From positions 1 through 37,910 of the forward strand of contig UREN01000018.1 of the NCBI GenBank assembly GCA_900546885.1: a DNA stretch of 37,910 nucleotides. The letters are read 5' to 3'. The DNA is from an uncultured Oscillospiraceae bacterium (GTDB taxonomy: Bacteria > Bacillota > Clostridia > Oscillospirales > Ruminococcaceae). Every line of letters starts with the position of its first letter. Positions within the stretch are counted from its first letter, which is position 1. The notes under the pieces are model-generated. The model was not told the DNA's origin. It saw only the letters and a program-made list of their open reading frames with translations, and searched no databases. This document shows, piece after piece, positions 1 through 7,939 of the stretch. Made by a program: the position numbers and the translations under genes.

Positions 1-56
1 CTCGTGCAGTTGGTGTGTGGTAACTCAACTATAACCGATGAGGCCTTATCCTTCAT
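1..56 (-). CDS. possible 5' end of a divergent gene, truncated by the window edge
   Basis: On the minus strand an ATG at 56-54 opens a frame that runs without a stop off the left edge, giving 18 codons (begins MKDKASSVIVELP). A purine-rich stretch lies directly upstream (60-73, reading GAGG then AAGAAAAAGG on the minus strand). Base composition here is clearly lower in GC than in the neighbouring proC. The product cannot be identified from 18 residues, and the frame may be chance. Confidence 0.3.
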   Translation of the reverse strand, partial: MKDKASSVIVELPHTNCT

Positions 57-147
57 CCTTTTTCTTCCTCTGTCCAAGATCTATTGTAGTCCTACACTGC
101 CCGGCCCCGGTGCGCTGGGCAGGCCTCTGGCGCGCTGGTGGCAGATG

Positions 148-156
148 TGGTATGAT
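148..156 (+). promoter_or_regulatory. extended -10 promoter for proC
   Basis: TGG-TATGAT at 148-156 matches an extended -10 (TGN plus TATAAT-like). The -35 position holds only TGGCGC, so recognition would rest on the extended -10. It would give an 85-90 nt leader before the proC start. Confidence 0.4.
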
Positions 157-250
157 AAAGGGCAAAAGGGCGCGGCGCAATGCCTGTGCCGCAGCACGAA
201 AGGCGGCGCACGGCGCAACGCCGCGCCGGCAGAAAACAGGGGGCTATTGT

Positions 251-1075
251 ATGGCACAATATAAACTGGCGTTCCTCGGCACGGGGAACATGGGCGGCGC
301 GCTGGTGGCGGCCGCGGCAAACGGCGGCCATGGGGCTGCGTGCATCCTTTCCAACCGCACGCCGCAGAAGGCGCTGGCGCTGGCACAGCAGTATGGCTGC
401 GCGGTGGCGGCGTCAAACGGCGAGGCCGCCGCACAGGCACAGTATATTTTGCTGGGGGTGAAGCCGCAGATGATGGCGGGCCTTTTGGCCGAAATTGCCC
501 CGGTGCTGCGCCAGCGCCAGCAAAAGGGCGAGACGTTCTGCCTGGTTAGCATGGCGGCGGGGCTTTCGCTGGCGCGCCTTGCCGAAATGGCCGGCCTTGC
601 ATGCCCCATTGTGCGCATTATGCCCAACACGCCCTGCGCCATTGGCAAGGGCATGACGCTGGTGGTAAAAAACGAACAGGCAAGCGATGCCCAGGCGGCC
701 GAGCTGTGCGCCCTGCTTGCGGCGGCGGGCGAGTTTGATGTGATAGACGAGGGCCTGATGGACGCGGGCAGCGTAATTTCCGGCTGTGTGGGCGCCTGGG
801 CGCAGATGTTTATAGAGGCGCTGGCAGACGGCGCGGTGGAGGCGGGCGTGCCCCGCGCCAAGGCGCAGAAGTATGCGGCGGGCGCCGTGCTGGGCGCGGC
901 GGCGCTGGCGCTGGAAAGCGGGCGGCACCCCGGCCAGCTGAAAGACGAGGTGTGCAGCCCCGCGGGCAGCACCATTGCGGGCGTGCACGCGCTGGAGCGC
1001 GCGGGCCTGCGCGCCGCGGCTATGGACGCCGTGGCCGCGGCGTTTGCCCGCACAAAAGAAATGGGAAAACAGTAA
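251..1075 (+). CDS. proC: pyrroline-5-carboxylate reductase
   Basis: Reduces 1-pyrroline-5-carboxylate to proline with NAD(P)H, the last step of proline synthesis, in the cytoplasm. The 274-residue length is normal for the family. The N-terminus has the Rossmann motif GTGNMGGAL (about residues 10-18). The middle carries the family signature MPNTPCAIGKGMT. The C-terminus has the substrate-site helix region with SPAGSTIAGVHALE. The start at 251 is chosen because the Rossmann strand begins a few residues later and AGGGGG lies about 8 nt upstream. The open frame extends back to 38, but that part looks non-coding. The gene appears monocistronic and ends at a strong hairpin. Confidence 0.95.
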   Translation: MAQYKLAFLGTGNMGGALVAAAANGGHGAACILSNRTPQKALALAQQYGCAVAASNGEAAAQAQYILLGVKPQMMAGLLAEIAPVLRQRQQKGETFCLVSMAAGLSLARLAEMAGLACPIVRIMPNTPCAIGKGMTLVVKNEQASDAQAAELCALLAAAGEFDVIDEGLMDAGSVISGCVGAWAQMFIEALADGAVEAGVPRAKAQKYAAGAVLGAAALALESGRHPGQLKDEVCSPAGSTIAGVHALERAGLRAAAMDAVAAAFARTKEMGKQ

Positions 1076-1080
1076 CAGAA

Positions 1081-1105
1081 AAGGCGCCCTTCGGGGCGCC
1101 TTTTT
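1081..1105. terminator. bidirectional intrinsic terminator between proC and the GT39-like gene
   Basis: A 9-bp stem (1081-1089 with 1094-1102) with a TTCG loop is followed by T5 on the plus strand and by TTTTCTG on the minus strand. It lies 5 nt after the proC stop. It can also end the convergent minus-strand transcript that passes 1274. Confidence 0.85.
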
Positions 1106-1273
1106 GTGCCACCCGGCGTTGAAACCATGGGCGGTTTTTTCTTTAAACGTCTTTGCCCGCGCATGCCGTGGGCAAGGCGCTGTGCAGCGCGCGGGGCATT
1201 TTGGGGCGGCAAAACACGCGGCGGCATGCCCGCCGCCAAGGCTGCCCTGTGTTTTCCGCAAAGGCACAACGGG

Positions 1274-2752
1274 TCAAGCGGCCCTGCCGGGCTGCCCGGT
1301 GCGGGTTTTATCTTTGCTGGCCAGGTGCCACAGGGCGCTTGCCGCCCCCAGCAAAAGCGCGGGCAGCACCATCAGCGCGCGGCGCGCGGCTGCCTCCATC
1401 AAAAAGAAGTACAAAAACAGGCCGAACACGGAAAGACGCAGAAAAAAGCGGATGTCCCACTCCTTTTGGCGGAACGAGGCCAGCACGCCGGCAAGGTTCA
1501 GCCCATACAGCATCACAAGGTAGGCGTTGCACCACACCCAAAACCCGCGGCACGAGCCGGTGAACAGCGCATTGAAGGCGTTGGCCTGCTGCGGCCATTT
1601 CAAATACAGCAGCGCCTCATAGCTGCCGTCACACCACACGGTGGCCGTTTTCCGGGCAGAAAAGCGCAGGTATTCCGGCAGGGAATAACTTTGGTAAAAC
1701 CCGGCAAGGCGCGCCTGCATGGCCTGGGTGCGCGCGGCCATGGTGGGAAAACTGCGGGCATAATCTACACAGTCCTGGCAGTAGGCGCCGCCGCCGTGCA
1801 CCGACATGCACATCCATGTCTGCACCGGCAGGCCCAGCGCATCATAGCGCGAAAAATCGGCAAGGCCGCTGTGCAGCACCAGCCAGGCAGGTACGGCCAC
1901 GGCAAGCGCAAACGCACCCGCAAGGGCGGCCAGCCCCGCCAGACGCTTTTTCACGGCCAGGCTGCCCATAAAGCAAATGGAGATGGCCAGCGCCACCACG
2001 GGCACGGCCAGCGTGCCCTTCATCAGCACGCCCAGCCCGGCCACGGCCCCGCAGGCGGCGGCAGCGGCCAGCCGCCCGCTGCGCGAAAAGCGAAAAAGCA
2101 GCCAGGCCTCGGCCACCAGAAAAAACATGGCGAACGCGTCTGTGTAAAACACCGGGGTGTAAAAGTAAAACGGCAGGCACAGCGCGCACAGCAAAAGCGC
2201 AAGCGCCTCCAGCGGCCGGCCGCCGCGCCCGGCCGCCTGTGCCACCAGCTTGCACAGCAGCACCACCGTGCAGGCCAGCACAGCGGCCGAAAACACCACG
2301 GCAAGCCCCATAGAGGCATTGCCCGCAAATTCAAAGCCAAACACCCCTGCAAGCGTATACAGCCCGCTGAATAACAGCAGCAGGGCAATGTTGTTGTAAT
2401 AGTAAACGAAATAGTCGGCGTATGCGCCGTCCAGCGTGAAGTTGTCCAGCACATCGGGAATGGCGCCGTAAACGGCGGCAAGGTCTGAATGGGGGCTGGG
2501 CAAAGCCAGCAGCCCAAACACGCACAACGCAACAAAAAACAGCGCATAGCCCGCGCGCAAGGGCCATTTCAGCGCCTGCGGGCGCGAACAGGCCGCAAGG
2601 CGCCGGGCCGCCAAGAAAAACGCGGCGGCCAGCACGGCGGCCAGGGCCAGCACCAACAGAAAATCCTGCATGGCAAACGCCGAAAAGGCCAGAAACCCGG
2701 CCATCAGGCAGGCAAAGAACACCCAAAGCGTTTTTTTCAGATACAGCAGCAC
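1274..2752 (-). CDS. polytopic membrane protein, probable glycosyltransferase 39-like
   Basis: The 492-residue protein is strongly hydrophobic, with about ten or more membrane segments. After the first segments it has an acidic loop (HSDLAAVYGA) and then a run ending YFVYYYNNIALLLLF. That recalls the YPNN-like region of ArnT/PMT-type glycosyltransferases that use polyprenyl-phosphate sugars. The assignment rests on overall layout, not on a proven catalytic motif. The start is GTG at 2752, with AAAGGGG about 10 nt upstream. It lies 45 nt after the DUF2207 gene on the same strand. A 9-bp hairpin (2790-2798 with 2803-2811) spans the stop of that gene, so the two are probably co-transcribed with a processed or weakened junction. 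Confidence 0.6.
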   Translation of the reverse strand: MLLYLKKTLWVFFACLMAGFLAFSAFAMQDFLLVLALAAVLAAAFFLAARRLAACSRPQALKWPLRAGYALFFVALCVFGLLALPSPHSDLAAVYGAIPDVLDNFTLDGAYADYFVYYYNNIALLLLFSGLYTLAGVFGFEFAGNASMGLAVVFSAAVLACTVVLLCKLVAQAAGRGGRPLEALALLLCALCLPFYFYTPVFYTDAFAMFFLVAEAWLLFRFSRSGRLAAAAACGAVAGLGVLMKGTLAVPVVALAISICFMGSLAVKKRLAGLAALAGAFALAVAVPAWLVLHSGLADFSRYDALGLPVQTWMCMSVHGGGAYCQDCVDYARSFPTMAARTQAMQARLAGFYQSYSLPEYLRFSARKTATVWCDGSYEALLYLKWPQQANAFNALFTGSCRGFWVWCNAYLVMLYGLNLAGVLASFRQKEWDIRFFLRLSVFGLFLYFFLMEAAARRALMVLPALLLGAASALWHLASKDKTRTGQPGRAA

Positions 2753-2797
2753 GCGCCCTGCCCCTTTCTTTGTTTCTGCATCACCGCATGCGGCGCG

Positions 2798-4666
2798 TTA
2801 CCACGCGCCGCCGCCCCCGCCGCCAAAGCCGCCGGAGGAAACCCCGCCGCCCGAAAAGCCGCTGCTGCCGCCGCCTGAAGTTTGGGCCTGCGCGGCATAT
2901 GCCTCGCGGATGGCGGCGTTGAAGTTTTCGTGCATGGCGTGGCCCATATAGGCCGGGCCATGCAGGCCCCAGCCCCAGGCGCACAGGTACCACACGGGGG
3001 CTGTGTCCGCCTCAAAGCGGGCGCAGAATTCTTCCGTCATGCCGAACACATAGGCGTAGGGCAGCAGCGCCCAGCCCTGTTCCGGCGTCAGCTTGCCGCC
3101 CGCTGCGGCGTTCTGTTCAATATACTCGCGCAGGCCCAGCAGCTGCGCGCTGATCTCGTTGTTATAGGCCGTGGGCTTCACAATGCGCGGCGCCAGCACG
3201 GCTGCGGCAAAAACCAGCGCGGCCGCCCCCAGCACGGCCCACATGGGCAGCAGGGCCGTCAGCGAGGCAAAAAATGCGCACGCCGCGGCGCACAGCAGCA
3301 AAAGGCCGGCCCCAATGGAAAAGGCAAGGCGCGTGCCGCGGGCAGCAAACCGCCAGCGGTATACGCCAAAATGCGCCACCAGCACGGCGCCCAGCGCACA
3401 GGCCCCGCTCACGGCGCCCAGCGCCGTGCCGCCGGCCACCAAAAGCCCGCCCGCCAGCACCATACCGGCCAAAAACAGGCCGGCGGCCAGCAGCGGCAGC
3501 ACAAGCGAGGCCGCCGCAGTGCCGGGCTGGTACAGCTTGTTTTCCCCGTCAAAGTGCTGGGCAAGCTGCGTTTTGGCTTCGGCAAGCTTCTGGGCAAAGC
3601 GCTCGTCCGCATGGGCAAACGAAAATTCCTGCTTTTTGCCAAACAAAGCCTGGAAGAATGTGCGCTGGTAAGCAGGCGCGGTTTGAGGAATATCTGCCTT
3701 TTTATGCAGCACAACCTCCGGCCTGTCTTCGCTGCCCTTTGCCTCAATGGTAAGCAGCCCCTGCTGTGCAAATTCATACACCAGGGCAAACAGGTCGCGG
3801 TCGTCGGCGCAGCTGTCTACAATATAGCCCACTTCGGCGGCGCTTACGCCGTGGGGCGGCGCCGCGCACAGCTGCGGCGCAACGCTTGTGCGCTGTGCGG
3901 CCAGCGCACGCACCAGAACAACCAGCGCCGCGGCCGCGGCAAGGCCAAGCAGAACGGCGGCCGCGGCCCACGGCGCCTGGCGGGCGCCCGAAAAATAGCC
4001 CTCGGGCAGCGTGGTGCGCAGCACAATATCCTGCCCGGGCTCGATGGGCTGGCCGCACACAAAGCTGGCGGCGTCCTGGCTTACCGTCACAGAGAGGGCC
4101 TGCTGTGCCTGTGCGGTGAAGGCCTGCACGGCGCTTTCCGGCAGGGGCTTTTCAAACTGCACACGCCAGCTTGCTTTCTGAATGGGCACTTCCCAGTTTG
4201 CCCCAAGCGGGGAATAGATAAATTCATCATATTCAGGCACGCGGTCGGCCCCAAAATCGTACGAGTAATGCAGCGTGTATACCTGTGTGCCGGTGACGGT
4301 TTCGTCTTCCGACCCCACGCGGATGAAAAACACGCCGTCCTCGCTGAACGTTTCAAAGGGTACGCCGTCCACCTGCACATCCGTCACACGGGCCCGATAG
4401 GGCATGCGCACCGTCTGCCCGCCGGTGGTCTTTTCCTGCATAAGCGAAGTTTGCAAAGCGCGGTAAATGCCGTGACTGGGGGTGGAAAAGTCCACCACAA
4501 TGGTCTCTGTCACATCCATCACGGCGTTTTCGTGCAGCACGGCGCTGCCCTCAAAGCTGGTGATGGAATAACCGGCGGCCTCTGCCTCCTGCGCCCCAAA
4601 CACGGGCACGGCACACACGGCCAGCGCCAGCACAGCGGCCAACGCGCAACACAGGCGTTTGAACAT
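2798..4666 (-). CDS. DUF2207 domain membrane protein with glycine-rich tail
   Basis: A 622-residue protein with a signal peptide (about 1-24), then an extracytoplasmic DUF2207 domain with the usual opening (YSITSFEGSAVLHENAVMDV, then SHGIYR), a membrane segment near 240-262, a cytoplasmic region, and further membrane segments around 370-480. It ends in a Ser/Gly-rich tail finishing GGGGGGAW. Glycine-rich tails of this sort are common in DUF2207 and TPM proteins. The family function is unknown; a cell-envelope role is inferred. The start at 4666 is set by AGGAGG 7 nt upstream and by the signal peptide; the frame extends six codons further back. It is the first gene of a two-gene minus-strand unit. 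Confidence 0.85.
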   Translation of the reverse strand: MFKRLCCALAAVLALAVCAVPVFGAQEAEAAGYSITSFEGSAVLHENAVMDVTETIVVDFSTPSHGIYRALQTSLMQEKTTGGQTVRMPYRARVTDVQVDGVPFETFSEDGVFFIRVGSEDETVTGTQVYTLHYSYDFGADRVPEYDEFIYSPLGANWEVPIQKASWRVQFEKPLPESAVQAFTAQAQQALSVTVSQDAASFVCGQPIEPGQDIVLRTTLPEGYFSGARQAPWAAAAVLLGLAAAAALVVLVRALAAQRTSVAPQLCAAPPHGVSAAEVGYIVDSCADDRDLFALVYEFAQQGLLTIEAKGSEDRPEVVLHKKADIPQTAPAYQRTFFQALFGKKQEFSFAHADERFAQKLAEAKTQLAQHFDGENKLYQPGTAAASLVLPLLAAGLFLAGMVLAGGLLVAGGTALGAVSGACALGAVLVAHFGVYRWRFAARGTRLAFSIGAGLLLLCAAACAFFASLTALLPMWAVLGAAALVFAAAVLAPRIVKPTAYNNEISAQLLGLREYIEQNAAAGGKLTPEQGWALLPYAYVFGMTEEFCARFEADTAPVWYLCAWGWGLHGPAYMGHAMHENFNAAIREAYAAQAQTSGGGSSGFSGGGVSSGGFGGGGGGAW

Positions 4667-4719
4667 ATCGGCTCCTCCTGGCAATGATAAATCGGCACCC
4701 GGCCGGATGCCTGTTTTTC

Positions 4720-4728
4720 ATTATACCA
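4720..4728 (-). promoter_or_regulatory. extended -10 promoter for the DUF2207 gene
   Basis: On the minus strand TGG-TATAAT (4728-4720) is a perfect extended -10. The -35 position is poor. It gives a leader of about 45 nt to the AGGAGG and start at 4666. Confidence 0.55.
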
Positions 4729-4796
4729 TATTTTCTGCTGCGCGCCCGCGCTTTTTGTGCCGGGCCTCATATTTTTGCAAATGCGGCTTTCTGCGC

Positions 4797-4825
4797 TTGC
4801 CAAATGTCCTGCGCCCCTTTACTAT
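4797..4825 (+). promoter_or_regulatory. sigma-A-type promoter for the ECF sigma operon
   Basis: TTGCCA, 17 bp, TACTAT. A start near 4832 would give an unusually long leader of about 245 nt. A second possibility is an ECF-type site around 4913-4935 (GAAACA and CGTTA), but its spacing is short and I do not rely on it. Confidence 0.5.
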
Positions 4826-4839
4826 GAAAAGAAGAAGCG

Positions 4840-5040
4840 GGGGCCCGGGCAGGCGCCCGCCTTCGCCGCCTGCCCCGCCGCCGGGCCCCATGCAAAATAT
4901 TTTCAAAATGTTGAAGAAACAGCGCCGCCCGTGCCGTTACATAGGTGCAGGGCGGAAAAGTGCGGGCCGCCCGGCCGCAAGGCAGCGCCTTGGCGCAACA
5001 CCCCGCACGCCTATCAAACGCCCCCGCCCGCACGGGGGCG
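4840..5040 (+). other. structured 5' leader of the sigma-factor operon
   Basis: Two GC-rich hairpins. The first pairs 4840-4848 with 4881-4889 (9 bp) and, inside it, 4849-4855 with 4867-4873 (7 bp). The second pairs 5019-5026 with 5033-5040 (8 bp, CGCCCCCG arms) and ends 9 nt before the purine-rich ribosome site. Neither has a T-run, so they do not look like terminators. Confidence 0.4.
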
Positions 5041-5076
5041 CGTGTGGAGAGGGGGGAAGGCGCACGGCGCGGCACA

Positions 5077-5607
5077 ATGACGCAGCAGGAATTCACAGCG
5101 CTGATCAGCCAGTATGAAAAGCTGGTGTACACCATATGCCGGCAGTTTGTGGGCGACGATGCGCTGGCCGAAGACCTTGCGCAAGAGACCTTCCTCTCTG
5201 CATGGATGCACCGGGACGACTGCCCGCCGGGCAGCTATAAGCCATGGCTGGCGCGCATTGCGGCCAACAAGGCCAAAGACCACCTGAAAAGCGCCTACCA
5301 CCGGCGCGTGCACGCCGAAGAGGATGAAAAGCTGCCCATTCTGGCAGGGGCAGACCCAGCGCAGGGCCCCGAGCAGCAGGCCCTGGCAAAAGACGGCGCG
5401 GCGCGCATCGAGGCAGACATCCGCGCGCTGAAAGAGCCTTACCACTTGGTGAGCGTGGCCTACTTTTTAGAGCAAAAGCCACCCGAGCAAATTGCGCAGG
5501 AGCTTGGGCGCCCGGTGAAAACCGTGCACACGCAGCTGGCCCGGGCCCGGCGCATGCTGCAGCAAAAATTACAGGAAAGGGGAATGCAGGATGGAGCTGT
5601 TTTATGA
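5077..5607 (+). CDS. ECF-type RNA polymerase sigma factor
   Basis: A 176-residue sigma-70 family protein of extracytoplasmic-function size. Region 2 is residues 8-75, with the core-binding stretch DALAEDLAQETFLSAW. Region 4 is near 125-170, with a helix-turn-helix reading PEQIAQELGRPVKTVHTQLARA. It would direct polymerase to a small envelope- or stress-related regulon. The start at 5077 is the first ATG after AGGGGGGAAGG (5049-5060), a long spacing of about 16 nt. The following anti-sigma gene overlaps by 17 nt, the usual arrangement for translational coupling of such pairs. Confidence 0.93.
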   Translation: MTQQEFTALISQYEKLVYTICRQFVGDDALAEDLAQETFLSAWMHRDDCPPGSYKPWLARIAANKAKDHLKSAYHRRVHAEEDEKLPILAGADPAQGPEQQALAKDGAARIEADIRALKEPYHLVSVAYFLEQKPPEQIAQELGRPVKTVHTQLARARRMLQQKLQERGMQDGAVL

Positions 5608-6058
5608 AAACGGCCATTTGACGCCCGAGGGGTTGAACGCCCTGGTGGACGGCCAGCTGGACGAGATGGCCCGGCTGGAGGCGGCCGAGCACCTCAGCTT
5701 TTGTGACGAATGCCTGGTGCGCTATACGGCGCTGGTGGAACAGGCCCCGCTTGCGGCCCCTGAAACGCCGCTGGCCCCGGGCGTGTGGCAGCGCATCCGC
5801 CGCCGCGCCTGGCGCATTGTCACCAGCCGCTATGCCACGGCGGCAGCGGCAGCGGCATTTGCCCTCATCATCTGGGGCACAGGCCTGTTCCAGAACCTTG
5901 GCACCCCGCGCGAGGTAAAGCCTGCCCCGCCGGCCGAGCCCAAGGCATACAGCACCGTCACCTCGCGCATGAACGAGTTCGTCAGCGAAACAGGCCGGCA
6001 GATCAATGCGGCCATCACAGACTTTTTCGCCCGCTTCCAAAAGGGCGCACAACAGTAA
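5591..6058 (+). CDS. anti-sigma factor with zinc-finger motif, single-pass membrane protein
   Basis: A 155-residue protein. The N-terminal cytoplasmic part has the HxxxCxxC zinc-containing anti-sigma motif (H34, C38, C41), preceded by the typical LNALVDGQLD helix. One membrane segment lies at about 81-100, followed by an extracytoplasmic tail. It should hold the preceding sigma factor at the membrane until a signal arrives. AGGAAAGGGG of the ribosome site lies within the end of the sigma gene, 7-16 nt upstream of the ATG. The tail is short and carries no recognised sensor domain. Confidence 0.88.
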   Translation: MELFYENGHLTPEGLNALVDGQLDEMARLEAAEHLSFCDECLVRYTALVEQAPLAAPETPLAPGVWQRIRRRAWRIVTSRYATAAAAAAFALIIWGTGLFQNLGTPREVKPAPPAEPKAYSTVTSRMNEFVSETGRQINAAITDFFARFQKGAQQ

Positions 6059-6073
6059 AAGGAGAGAGTTATC

Positions 6074-6670
6074 ATGAAACGGAAAAGCGGCTTTTTAACC
6101 TTCTGCCTGGCCTTCTGCCCCGGCGCGGGCCAGATGTACCAGGGCTATATGAAGCGCGGCACTTCGCTTGTGGTGCTGTTCATGCTCATCATCATGCTGG
6201 GCACGCTTTTGAATATGACGCCCGTGGCCCTGTTTGCCCTGGTAGTGTGGATGTACTCGTTTTTTGATACCTTCAACATCCGCAGCCGCATCATTGCCAA
6301 CGAGCCGATGGAGCCGGACGCCTGGCTGGTAGACCCTGCAAGCCTTGCAGGCGGCAACTGGAAAACACTGGTGGAAAAGCGCCACCGCGTGCTGGGCATT
6401 GCCCTGGTTGCCATTGGCGCATATGCGCTGTATTCGAATTTTATTGCGCCCGTGCTGTGGGGCTTTGTGTATGCATATGAGATGAGCTGGCTGGCCACTT
6501 TGCTGAACAGCCTCACCACCACCCTTGTGGCCGTGGTGCTGATTGGCTTCGGCGTGTTCCTGATGCGCGGCCCGGCCGCCCAAAAGCCGCGCCAGCCGGA
6601 AGAGGACTATGTGGCCTTTAAGGGCACGGAAGGCGCAGAGAATACGGAAGGGGACGACAGCCATGTGTGA
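6074..6670 (+). CDS. small polytopic membrane protein, TM2-like N-terminus
   Basis: A 198-residue protein with about four or five membrane segments (near 30-47, 50-67, 100-125, 135-165). The N-terminal PGAGQMYQGYMKRG resembles the PGxGxxYxGxxxxG signature of TM2-domain proteins. Function is unknown. It starts 15 nt after the anti-sigma gene with AGGAGAGAG just upstream, and its stop overlaps the next gene by 8 nt. It is therefore probably a target or modulator belonging to the same sigma-factor operon. Confidence 0.7.
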   Translation: MKRKSGFLTFCLAFCPGAGQMYQGYMKRGTSLVVLFMLIIMLGTLLNMTPVALFALVVWMYSFFDTFNIRSRIIANEPMEPDAWLVDPASLAGGNWKTLVEKRHRVLGIALVAIGAYALYSNFIAPVLWGFVYAYEMSWLATLLNSLTTTLVAVVLIGFGVFLMRGPAAQKPRQPEEDYVAFKGTEGAENTEGDDSHV

Positions 6671-7694
6671 CGAAATGCACCGCTCTGAGCCCGCGCAGGG
6701 GCCCGCGCCCCGGGCCGCGGCTGCGCCGCAGCCCCCCGCCGCACCGCAGCCGCCGGCCCCGGCCGGCGCGCCGCGCAAAGTGCGCCGCGTGGGCACGTTT
6801 ACCATGGGGCTGTGCCTGGTTATTGCAGGCGTGGCGCTGGTGGTGGGCATGTTCCGCCCCGGGTGGAACATGCTGAACCTGTTCAAACTGACGCCGCTGG
6901 TGCTGGTGGCGCTGGGCACCGAGCTTTTGCTGGCCTCGGCCGCCAAGGGCGACACGAAGCTGAAATATGATTTTCTCTCTACCGTGATGTGCTTTTTCCT
7001 GTTGCTGGCGGGTTTTGCCGGCGTGGTGGGCATGAGGATGGCGGAATATGCTTCGCCGGAAACCGTGCAGCGCCTGGAGGCAATGGAAGATGAGTGGGAC
7101 ACCGCCGTGGGCACGGCCCTTGCCGGAAACGAGGCCGTGGCAAACGCAGAAACCTATGTAAATTACAACTTCAGCTGGCCCGAGCGCACGCTGGTGCCCC
7201 AGGCCCTGGCCGAACTGGGCGACGGCGCCAGCGCAAACGTCACCCTGGCGGGCGAATATGAGGACGTGCAGGCGTTTCTTGCGGCGGCACAGCCTGTGGT
7301 GCAGGCCGTGAAGGGCTGCGGCGTGGACATGCCAAGCATCCATCTGGCGGCCGGTGGCCCGAATGGCACGCAGTATCTGCTGGACATCTGCGGCGCATTT
7401 GCCCACCAGCGCGCCGTGACGGATCTGGCCAGCCAGGTGACGGTGCAGCAGTGGGTGGAAGGCGCCGGCTGTTACATGGATGTGCAGGAAGCGGCGCAGT
7501 GGACGGCCGAGAACGATGCCGCGGCCCGAGAGGAAGAAGTGACCCGGCGCGAAGAAGAGCTTGCCGCCTGGGAAGAGCAGCTTGCCCAGCAGCAGGCTGA
7601 GCAGGAGCAGCGCGAAAGCGAGCTGGCCACACAGCAGGAAGAACTGGCCGCGTGGGAAGAAGAGCTGGCCATGGCCTCTGCGCCGGCCGTCTGA
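6663..7694 (+). CDS. membrane protein with LiaF/DUF5668-like segments and a C-terminal coiled coil
   Basis: A 343-residue protein. Residues 1-40 are Pro/Ala-rich. Membrane segments lie near 44-64, 76-92 and 104-125; the first two resemble the paired helices of LiaI/LiaF or DUF5668 proteins (envelope-stress modulators), an inference from pattern only. A globular part of unknown fold follows (about 130-270). The C-terminus (about 275-335) is a Glu/Gln-rich coiled coil with the near-repeat REEELAAWEEQLAQQQ and QEELAAWEEELAM. The ATG at 6663 overlaps the previous stop. It is the last gene before the terminator, so it should be regulated with the sigma/anti-sigma pair. Confidence 0.7.
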   Translation: MCDEMHRSEPAQGPAPRAAAAPQPPAAPQPPAPAGAPRKVRRVGTFTMGLCLVIAGVALVVGMFRPGWNMLNLFKLTPLVLVALGTELLLASAAKGDTKLKYDFLSTVMCFFLLLAGFAGVVGMRMAEYASPETVQRLEAMEDEWDTAVGTALAGNEAVANAETYVNYNFSWPERTLVPQALAELGDGASANVTLAGEYEDVQAFLAAAQPVVQAVKGCGVDMPSIHLAAGGPNGTQYLLDICGAFAHQRAVTDLASQVTVQQWVEGAGCYMDVQEAAQWTAENDAAAREEEVTRREEELAAWEEQLAQQQAEQEQRESELATQQEELAAWEEELAMASAPAV

Positions 7695-7758
7695 AACGCA
7701 TAGAAAACGCCCGCAAAGAAATAAAAAAACACAAGGCGCGCTGCGCAGCGCGCCACAA

Positions 7759-7794
7759 GGCCGGGCGCCCGGAAGCGGGCGCCCGGCCCTTTTT
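7759..7794 (+). terminator. strong intrinsic terminator of the sigma-factor operon
   Basis: A perfect 13-bp GC-rich stem (7759-7771 with 7776-7788) with loop GAAG, followed by C and T5. A smaller inverted repeat (GCGCGCTGCGCAGCGCGC, 7737-7754) precedes it. Confidence 0.9.
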
Positions 7795-7843
7795 GTGCGG
7801 CCGCCCTTTACCTGCACTTTGCACAGAATATACGGCCCGGCGC

Positions 7844-7872
7844 TTGTGGTTTGGCCGGTTCCATGGTAAACT
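7844..7872 (+). promoter_or_regulatory. promoter for the UMF1-type transporter
   Basis: TTGTGG, 17 bp, TAAACT, with TGG directly before the -10 (extended -10). Confidence 0.55.
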
Positions 7873-7939
7873 AAAACAGAAATGCACGGGCGCGGCGGCA
7901 CCGGAATGCGGCCGGGCGCCCGAAAGGATGTGTGAGGGC

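Larger units (their letters stand above)
4667..5076. other. divergent intergenic region, 410 nt
   Basis: It holds the minus-strand promoter of the DUF2207 gene (4720-4728), the plus-strand promoter of the sigma-factor operon (4797-4825), and the long structured leader of that operon. No further gene is supported, although short frames exist in every direction because of the high GC content. Confidence 0.7.

Noticed and set aside
4913..4935. ECF-type autoregulated promoter (GAAACA...CGTTA) before the sigma gene
   Set aside because: The spacing is about 13 bp instead of 15-17 and the -35 lacks the usual GAAC core; the sigma-A promoter at 4797 fits better.
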